64,000 bases of DNA, taken from positions 53,322,024 to 53,386,023 of the forward strand of contig OX578285.1 of assembly GCA_951217055.1 (NCBI GenBank), given 5' to 3'. The translations under genes were made by a program, and so were the position numbers. This DNA is from Gerris lacustris (Eukaryota; Arthropoda; Insecta; Hemiptera; Gerridae). Shown here in pieces: positions 60,101 through 64,000 of this stretch (positions are counted from its first letter, which is position 1; every line of letters starts with the position of its first letter). The notes below the pieces were generated by a model, which was given only the letters and a program-made list of their open reading frames with translations, did not search any database and was not told where the DNA came from.

Positions 60101-62778
60101 AGTTATTTGGTGGTAACATGTTATTACTGTTCTCTTGGGTTATTACATGTTATTTGAGTAACAGGCCATTATTATTTGAGAGGGGGACATCGTCAAGCAA
60201 AAAAAAGTTAATGAAAGGGTTGGGTAAGAGAAAGTGTTGTAAATTAAACATTATTTATTTAAATAAACACACTCATGTGACTAGAAAAGTACAAGGTAAA
60301 TATTATAAAATAAAAGTTGTTAGTGGAAAATCTGTTCTGTAGAACTGGATATAGAGCTTATCTTAAGAACGCAGATAGGCGGATAAGTAAGAAGTTGTAA
60401 TTTTACCTCTTCAGATTTAACTGTACTATCAGCAGCCTCAATAAAATTAGTGAAAGTCTGATTCCAATGTTTCCATTCCAATGCAGCTGTAGGAGAGCTT
60501 GAAGAAACTTTGAATGTAATTTGTTTGTAAGTAATTTATCCACCTTCGTGAATTACATATTTTTGTTTATTACAGTGTTTTAGCTTTATACTTACTATAT
60601 GATATGTTGTTTAAAGGGAACTAATAAGAATATTCCATTTTATTAGACTACTATGATTAAAATAATTTTTGTACTTAGCTGTTTACATTAATGCATAATT
60701 AAATTATCTGTGTATATGATAATTTCATAGCTTTCTAAGATTTATTAATTAATAGTACACAATATGTTTATATATATATTTGTTTCTAGATTTGTGATGG
60801 AGTAACTAGTGTTACAGAACACTGTCATTCGCTTTGTGGAGGTGCTGGTTGTTCTAGATGTGGAGGAATTTCTTGCAAATTTGGCGCTGTAGGAAAGGCA
60901 AATGCTGGTCTCGAATTTGCCAAAGATACTGAAAAAAATATCAATATACATATTAAAGATGCTGAGAAAACATTTAGAACGGTCAGATGCTTTTTCTATT
61001 TCATTTAATGTTAAATGTCCTTGTTTGAGTCTTAAACAATAAATTTATGTCTCACAAATTTGGTGTTGAAAATTAACAATTACTTTTTTTATTTACAAAA
61101 CTGTTCTAGATTGAGCAAGCACGGATAGAGACTGAAAATGCTAATAGAGCTGCTAAGACTGCACATAACGAAGCTTTTCAAATAAAATCTGACTATGAGG
61201 CTCTGTTAGCCAACATATCATCAGTTGCTGCAGGGATTGAATACTATGTGAATATGACAACTGCTGATCCATCTGACATCAGGACAACTGCAGCCATGGT
61301 TATTAGTTTTTAGCTATTCTTTTCAAAATAAACCTTAGGAAAACCTAAAGGCTAGATCAAAACTATCCCGGATCATTCCTCCTTCCTTCTCATTATGAGC
61401 AATGTTGGAGAAACTTCTCTCTTTGCTGCTGATAAGATTTATACAGCAGGAAAGTTGTTGCATTGGCCAGAAAGTGGTTGTTAGTGCTTTCCACTAAGAA
61501 AGTGATTCATGAACACACCGTTTACATTATTTAGCACGGCTTTAAAACCCAAAATTTTGATCTCCCAAAATTTTTGATCCAGAGGTTTATTTATAAAGTT
61601 TAAAAATCCAACATTTCGATTTCACCATATTTATTGATCTCTATCTAGAGGTTTATTTATAAACCAGTAATTTCTTGATAAAAATAGCTTTCTTAATTGT
61701 GGCTACATTCGCCCCTGCAACATTTCTTTTGTTTTAGACCTCGCTGTATCCCACTATATTTATTTTCAGGAGTTAACGAGTATATCCTTACAACTGATCT
61801 CTCTAATCGACATCATTGTAATATTAATAAAAGCTGTTGAGCTCTGCAACAGAATAAAATAGAGAAATGCGGTAGGCCAGGGGCCATCAGATAGTCGCTA
61901 TAATCAAACTCCTAAATCAAAAAGTAAATTAAAACCTATTGCAGATTATATTGAGACTTAAATTCCTCTAAATATTTTCTCCTCTCAATAATACAAATTT
62001 GCTAACTTATTTGTACTCCTCAAAACATAAGTAGTACTGTTTTCAGTATCCCTTGGAGCTCAGTTTGCAATTTACTTGTTATGTTTGCAGCATGCAAATT
62101 TCTGGCCTTATGAGTTGGATTTCTTTTTTTTTACATTTAGCAAGATCAGATCTGTTCTTAACAGAAGCAATTGTAATAAATGAGACTGTAAAAGTAGAAA
62201 CTCTAAAAGTAGAAACTGTAGCTCCTTAAAAGGACTGTGTAAAACTTCAGCTTTTGGACTACATCGTCTTCTTTTACTCATAGTTTGTGTGATATTTCTT
62301 TTAGAATTGTAAACAGATCCTTTTTTTATTAATATATATTTTTTTATTTTAGGTATTGAATGCCAGTATTCCTTATGAACCTGATCAAATTAGAAATTTG
62401 ACCAAACACATAAATGACAAGATTGCCTCTCTCAAAAACATTAATAAAATCGTTGATGAAACCAAAAATGACCAAGCTAGGGCAAATGAGTGCAAGAAAA
62501 TAGCAGAAGCTAAAAAGTGAGTAATCTAATTTGTTTTTAACTTAATCAGTAATGATTTATCGAGGTAATTGTCATTGTAAAATAATATAATTGAGTTATT
62601 TATTGTCTAAACATCTTTTTGTTTTTTTATTTTCAGAGCTGAATCTGTTGAAGTGGAACGTAAAGCGAACGAATTAGTTGATGGAGTCAAAACTACTCTA
62701 CTAGCACATGACAATGCCAAAGATGTTATTACAAAAGCCAATGAAAATATAAAAATGATAAACAATGATTTAACTCAG
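26599..62778 (+). CDS. LanB1: Laminin subunit beta-1, thirty coding exons, 3' end outside window
   Basis: Beta chain of the secreted laminin alpha-beta-gamma heterotrimer of basement membranes. Coding exons: 26599-26641, 27114-27149, 28145-28266, 30322-30452, 31920-32088, 35413-35541, 36845-37003, 37988-38219, 39989-40177, 41314-41493, 41780-41999, 42116-42224, 43500-43661, 45837-45954, 46051-46178, 46763-46952, 48959-49102, 50735-50966, 51594-51757, 51842-52066, 52154-52353, 53650-53746, 54886-55077, 55161-55341, 56022-56206, 59211-59446, 60790-60981, 61110-61298, 62353-62516, 62637-62778. All are GT-AG and keep one frame for 1,620 codons; the family is usually near 1,790, so about 165 residues are missing to the right. 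The start ATG at 26599 opens a hydrophobic signal peptide ([15 protein letters not shown]). The exon holding it seems to begin at 26556, so a non-coding exon lies upstream. Weak donors follow the exons ending at 56206, 60981 and 61298. No break or frameshift was seen. Confidence 0.96.
26705..26965 (+). other. Cysteine-rich open frame in laminin intron 1
   Basis: An 86-codon frame with no stop begins directly after an acceptor-like TTTAG and ends at TAG 26963. It includes [31 protein letters not shown] and [12 protein letters not shown]: six cysteines and two N-glycosylation sequons (NYT, NDT). It has no ATG. Joined to laminin exon 1 (phase 1) it would be out of frame, so it is not an alternative laminin exon as read. 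It may be a terminal exon of something else, a relic, or chance. Confidence 0.25.
27230..27471. mobile_element. Short MITE with repeated internal ends
   Basis: GGCACTTCTTTAGATTATTA at the left is matched by its complement ending GAAGTGCC at the right; two more internal copies alternate in orientation (about 27283 and 27309). Flanks GCCTTAGA and GTCTTAGA look like an imperfect 8-bp duplication. In laminin intron 2. Confidence 0.55.
28691..29238 (-). mobile_element. Family B Crypton-like foldback, copy 2
   Basis: Minus-strand copy with the same GTAC palindromic end at the left and CAATCGTAGATAAA at the right. Its hairpin core is changed (CTCTTTTTTCCGCACTAGAAGG). It faces copy 3 head to head, 113 bp away, in the laminin intron before 30322. 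Confidence 0.75.
29352..29929 (+). mobile_element. Family B Crypton-like foldback, copy 3
   Basis: Starts TTTATCTACGATTGATACG. The reading frame from the ATG at about 29612 begins MSESSDFD and, after a frame disturbance, continues with [14 protein letters not shown]. The hairpin and the GTAC-bounded end palindrome are present. A later stop truncates the frame. Confidence 0.8.
30803..31128. mobile_element. MITE rich in GTCTATAGACA words
   Basis: Ends CCTTGTCCACACTAGTAGAC and the complement of CCTAGTCCACACCAGTAGAC form terminal inverted repeats. The interior is full of alternating GTCTATAGAC/AGACATGTC words and could fold extensively. No coding capacity. In the laminin intron before 31920. Confidence 0.7.
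32172..32300. repeat. 36-bp-period tandem array with a 19-bp core
   Basis: Four cores of the form CCCGAGGCGAAGCCGAGGG start at 32172, 32208, 32244 and 32280, exactly 36 bp apart, separated by 17-bp AT-rich stretches that differ from each other. The first core is degraded (CCTGAGGCAAAGCCGAAGG), the fourth has one change. It is embedded in a wider repeat running to about 32760 that also occurs as a fragment at 25400-25600. Confidence 0.85.
32920..33230 (-). repeat. Diverged family C repeat, copy 4
   Basis: Old copy in the orientation of copy 3: CTCCAAATTTGGGGG, GATTTTGATTAAATAATCTAAAATATAG, then a degraded GATTCCCCGC at about 33117. In laminin intron 5. Confidence 0.6.
33895..34975 (-). mobile_element. 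Penelope-like element remnant (GIY-YIG end and 3' region)
   Basis: The minus strand at 34969-34780 reads [20 protein letters not shown], then [20 protein letters not shown] and [10 protein letters not shown], matching the end of the GIY-YIG endonuclease domain of Penelope-like elements. At the left end the complement of GAAACGTTTCGACCAATAAG lies in a CTGAAGATGACC context, a typical Penelope 3' signature. Reverse transcriptase was not found, so this is a 5'-truncated copy in laminin intron 5. Confidence 0.65.
35635..36550 (+). mobile_element. hAT transposon remnant with exact 8-bp target duplication
   Basis: Ends CAGAGACCTTCAAA and TTTGAAGGTCTTTG are inverted and flanked by identical CTGATTAC (35627-35634 and 36551-36558). 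Subterminal TGCCACATTT words repeat at both ends. Inside, a transposase fragment reads [16 protein letters not shown], then after stops [20 protein letters not shown], the hAT dimerisation region. Deleted and broken, so inactive. In the laminin intron between 35541 and 36845, inserted next to the repeat at 36559. Confidence 0.88.
36559..36740 (+). repeat. Short interspersed repeat with tRNA-like A box, copy 2
   Basis: Matches 4136-4345. The A-box word is TAGCATAGCGG at 36705-36715. Ends about 105 bp before the laminin exon at 36845. Confidence 0.5.
38434..38940. mobile_element. Foldback MITE
   Basis: Arms of about 105 bp: GTTGGTCCCATATAAGTTT...ACACCTATATCTTCAAAAG at the left and its complement at 38835-38940 with moderate divergence. 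No coding capacity. In the laminin intron before 39989. Confidence 0.65.
39450..39809. repeat. Tandem repeat of about 143 bp, then a C run
   Basis: AATCTAATTCCATCAATT begins units at 39522 and 39665; a partial earlier unit starts near 39450 (AATCCGGGCC...GCCGATGTAG). About two and a half units, diverged, followed by a run of 20 C at 39790-39809. Confidence 0.6.
40178..41313. other. Laminin intron, nothing recognised
   Basis: AT-rich intron between exons at 39989-40177 and 41314. No repeat with clear ends or coding sequence was seen. Confidence 0.4.
42225..43499. other. Laminin intron, weak inverted repeat only
   Basis: TTAATGAGTAACTTACTGTTTGA near 42530 is loosely complementary to the sequence near 42640. 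Nothing else was recognised. Confidence 0.35.
44130..44390 (+). repeat. Inverted-pair repeat F, left copy
   Basis: The stretch from TATAAGTGCATTAATGTCC to GACTGTTTTCTGATT is the complement, with moderate divergence, of 48115-48375. The pair encloses laminin exons 45837-45954, 46051-46178 and 46763-46952. Confidence 0.65.
44865..45676 (-). mobile_element. Jockey-type LINE, 5'-truncated
   Basis: Minus strand reads [45 protein letters not shown], then after a frameshift [37 protein letters not shown] and [19 protein letters not shown], the C-terminal half of a Jockey-group reverse transcriptase, followed by a TTATTTATTTA-type tail at the left end. One frameshift breaks an otherwise readable frame, so the copy is fairly young. 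Confidence 0.8.
46271..46731 (+). mobile_element. RTE-clade LINE 3' end, 31 bp before a laminin exon
   Basis: The frame at 46311-46628 reads [38 protein letters not shown] and WKKVVNLHV, the C-terminal end typical of RTE-clade LINEs, then a short 3' region and an (ATT)n tail. Flanks carry an 11-bp duplication TAATTATCAAA (46260-46270 and 46732-46742). The exon begins at 46763. Confidence 0.85.
47080..47805 (+). repeat. Family A repeat, copy 3
   Basis: Same start GGGTCCGTAGGCAAAACC and end GACTAGCACACACTTGACCTG as the copies at 3389 and 11475, full length. In the laminin intron after 46952. Confidence 0.85.
48115..48375 (-). repeat. Inverted-pair repeat F, right copy
   Basis: Complementary to 44130-44390. 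In the laminin intron before 48959. Confidence 0.65.
49331..49898 (-). mobile_element. Family B Crypton-like foldback, copy 4
   Basis: Minus-strand copy with both ends, the hairpin (partly changed at its tip) and the N-terminal frame, including [18 protein letters not shown] at about 49550-49500. In the laminin intron before 50735. Confidence 0.78.
49900..50734. other. Laminin intron, only short tandem words
   Basis: AAAGTCAGA repeats at 50035-50100 and TGAGAGATmACACTT at 50280-50330. Nothing else recognised. Confidence 0.35.
50967..51593. other. Laminin intron, nothing recognised
   Basis: AT-rich intron without bounded repeats or coding frames. Confidence 0.35.
52354..53649. other. Laminin intron with an unclassified GC-richer block
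   Basis: 52560-53245 is noticeably richer in G and C than neighbouring introns and holds a 101-codon open frame (52857-53162) with no recognised domain. Composition suggests an inserted old element; no ends were found. Confidence 0.3.
53747..54885. other. Laminin intron, nothing recognised
   Basis: 54240-54590 is GC-richer with a 95-codon minus-strand frame of no recognised family. No bounded repeat seen. Confidence 0.3.
55342..56021. other. Laminin intron, nothing recognised
   Basis: AT-rich with an A run near 55588-55601. No repeat or coding sequence recognised. Confidence 0.35.
56240..56345 (-). mobile_element. Penelope-like 3'-end scrap
   Basis: The complement reads CAGAAGATAACCTTATAAAG then GGTTGAAACGTCTCATGG, matching the 3' signature of the remnant at 33895-34975. 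Only the end survives. Confidence 0.4.
56490..56818. mobile_element. Foldback MITE abutting family B copy 5
   Basis: Arms of roughly 130 bp are complementary: TTACAATTACTGGTTTAAT...TTAATCTTGTCTCATATTG and, from 56696, the complement. It ends within a few bases of family B copy 5. Confidence 0.65.
56821..57396 (+). mobile_element. Family B Crypton-like foldback, copy 5
   Basis: Starts TTTATCTACGATTGATACG; hairpin at about 56928-56980 almost perfect; frame from about 57080 reads [20 protein letters not shown] and, after a stop, [18 protein letters not shown]; the end palindrome runs to GTACTACTAT. The best-preserved N-terminal frame of the family. Confidence 0.82.
57718..58702. mobile_element. 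Mariner-like MITE with arms of about 330 bp
   Basis: CAGGGTGATCCAAAAGTTCG at the left is matched by its complement at the right, with TA on both sides (57716-57717, 58703-58704). The arms run about 330 bp each and carry CCGCCATATTGGTTGCCGCC. The centre is occupied by a second inverted-repeat element at 58053-58363. No transposase. Confidence 0.85.
58053..58363. mobile_element. Inner MITE with family C-like ends, nested
   Basis: ATCGGTCCGAGACAACTC at the left and its complement at the right form arms of about 60 bp, extending through CAAACTTTCTTATATAATC. The outermost words are those of family C (19007, 19889, 21674), so this may be a short relative. It sits between the arms of the 57718-58702 element. 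Confidence 0.7.
58710..59210. other. Laminin intron, nothing recognised
   Basis: No bounded repeat or coding sequence was seen. Confidence 0.35.
59447..60789. other. Laminin intron, nothing recognised
   Basis: AT-rich. A short GGTAATAACAGTTATT / TGTTATTACTGTTCTC cluster lies at 60090-60160. The open frame at 60118-60342 has no recognisable domain. Confidence 0.35.
61299..62352. other. Laminin intron, nothing recognised
   Basis: No bounded repeat or coding sequence was seen. Confidence 0.35.
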
Positions 62779-63098
62779 GTAATAATTTGTATTTTTATTA
62801 AACTGATTGCATTAGGCTGTTAATTGCTTTGTATATTATGAATATGACTTTACTATTTATTAATCTATGAAAGTAGACCATGAATCTTAATGTAGCGTGG
62901 GGGTAGTGATGATCATCATTGAGGACAGTAATATTTAGAGACTGCTCATTAACTAAGTTAATATACTAACTCTAGCTTACTAGGCTATAGCTTCGACTGA
63001 TAATTCTGTCCAACGTACTTTTATTTTTAATTAAAGTTTACCAAATTTCAACTAAATTAATAAACTTTTACAATATTTAATTTAATTAATAAAATCAA

Positions 63099-63208
63099 TA
63101 TTTAAATATTAGGTACTTCTTTTTTTGTCTAAATCACTTCACTATGCCGGTTTTAGCATGTTTACTTGTGATTTAGACCAATAAAAGAAGTACCTAATAT
63201 TTAAATTG
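63099..63208. repeat. Short hairpin repeat
   Basis: AATATTTAAATATTAGGTAC followed by TTCTTT and GTCTAAATCAC is complementary to 63168-63208. Likely a small MITE beside the LINE at 63254. Confidence 0.55.
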
Positions 63209-63253
63209 TGTACTTATTTATTAAATTAAATTAGTGTAACTATCACAAAATGT

Positions 63254-63940
63254 AAATAGCGTCCGAAGATTACAATGTGCCCAAAGAATGATGGAAAGGA
63301 GTGTGCTTAAAATAACTAGAAAAGATAGGAAAAGGAATACATGGATAAGAAAGGAAACGGCATTAGAAGATATAGGAAAGGTAGTTATGGAGAGGAAATG
63401 GAAATGGGCTGGGCACATTGCTAGAACAGAGGATGATAGGTGGACCAAGAAACTGATTCATTGGTACCCAAGGGATAGGAAAAGAACAAAAGGAAGACCT
63501 CCACAAAGATGGGACGAAGAAATGCGTAGAATATGCGGAGGAGTGACGTGGCAGAGGGTAGCGAAAGACAGGAGTGAATGGAAGAGAATGGGTCAAATAA
63601 ATTACGACGTCTGGTTCTACAAGGAATAAAATGTATACACTTGTTTTTTGTTTCGTTGTAATAATTACAATCTAGTTAAGAGAGAATAGTTTTATGTTTT
63701 AAATTAAGAAATTCAAGAAGTATAAAATATTATTTAATTTTTCAGTGTAAGAAATTTTTATTTTGAAGTTTTAATATTATTTTCTTTATAAATTGGTATT
63801 GTAATCTTGCTCTTTAAGGCAACTCAAAACCAAGTAAATGGTACCACGGTTATGAAACCGATTTTTAGCTGTAATATGAGAAAAAAAGTAAAATGTATTG
63901 TAGTATATATTAAGCTAGAATAAATGGTTATTATTATTAT
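63254..63940 (+). mobile_element. RTE-clade LINE 3' end with 13-bp target duplication
   Basis: Frame 63288-63629 reads MMERSVLKITRKDRKRN, RKWKWAGHIARTEDDRWTKK, RTKGRPPQRWDEEMRRI and RSEWKRMGQINYDVWF, then a 3' region ending in (ATT)n. Flanked by TATCACAAAATGT at 63241-63253 and 63941-63953. 5'-truncated. In the laminin intron after 62778. Confidence 0.85.
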
Positions 63941-64000
63941 TATCACAAAATGTCGGTTAAAACTATGAAACTTTTACTAGTTATTGTCGTTATTTAACCT

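Larger units (their letters stand above)
55161..62778 (+). other. LanB1: Laminin beta-1 coiled-coil long arm with beta-knob
   Basis: Residues about 1191-1620 in seven exons. Most of it is charged, cysteine-free and helical-looking, as expected for the region that coils with alpha and gamma chains. The interruption is the cysteine-rich insert at 60790-60900 ([20 protein letters not shown], then [17 protein letters not shown]), the beta-knob found only in beta chains; it confirms beta rather than gamma identity. The last visible exon ends at 62778 in phase 0; no further exon was found before 64000. Confidence 0.9.

Overview
The window is nuclear DNA from an animal, almost certainly an insect. 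It is AT-rich, genes are split into short GT-AG exons by long introns, and much of the non-coding DNA is decayed transposable elements. The order cannot be fixed from sequence alone. No bacterial-type genes, rRNA, convincing tRNA genes or CRISPR arrays were seen.

Two genes, both on the + strand, account for all the convincing coding sequence. (1) Positions 2949-14896 carry the last ten exons (about 528 codons) of the autophagy lipid-transfer protein ATG2; its 5' part lies left of the window. (2) Positions 26599-62778 carry thirty coding exons (1,620 codons, in one consistent reading frame) of laminin subunit beta-1: signal peptide, LN domain, first LE repeats, laminin IV type B (LF) domain, second LE block, coiled coil and beta-knob. 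About 160-170 C-terminal residues lie right of the window. The genes act separately: ATG2 in the cytoplasm at phagophore/ER contacts, laminin beta in the secreted basement-membrane heterotrimer.

Region by region: 1-2948 is an upstream ATG2 intron with a terminal-inverted-repeat element, a LINE scrap and a BEL/Pao integrase remnant. 2949-14896 is ATG2 exons separated by introns holding an I-like LINE remnant, two copies of a 0.7 kb repeat (family A), one copy of a Crypton-like foldback (family B), a pogo-type MITE, a LINE tail and a palindrome of about 560 bp. 14897-26555 is intergenic and repeat-dense, including a 2.27 kb hAT-type element inserted into an older repeat (family C), and a possible non-coding first exon for laminin near 23030-23301. 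26556-62778 is laminin beta-1, whose introns hold four more family B copies, a Penelope-like remnant, a hAT element with intact 8-bp target duplication, an RTE LINE 31 bp upstream of a 3' splice site, a 36-bp-period tandem array, nested foldbacks and several MITEs. 62779-64000 is a laminin intron with another RTE LINE bounded by a 13-bp duplication.

No wholly new system is claimed. The items most worth checking are the family B elements (shared N-terminal reading frame plus a conserved perfect hairpin), the 36-bp array, a cysteine-rich open frame in laminin intron 1, and the repeat insertions close to splice sites. All family assignments come from reading motifs by eye, without database searches.
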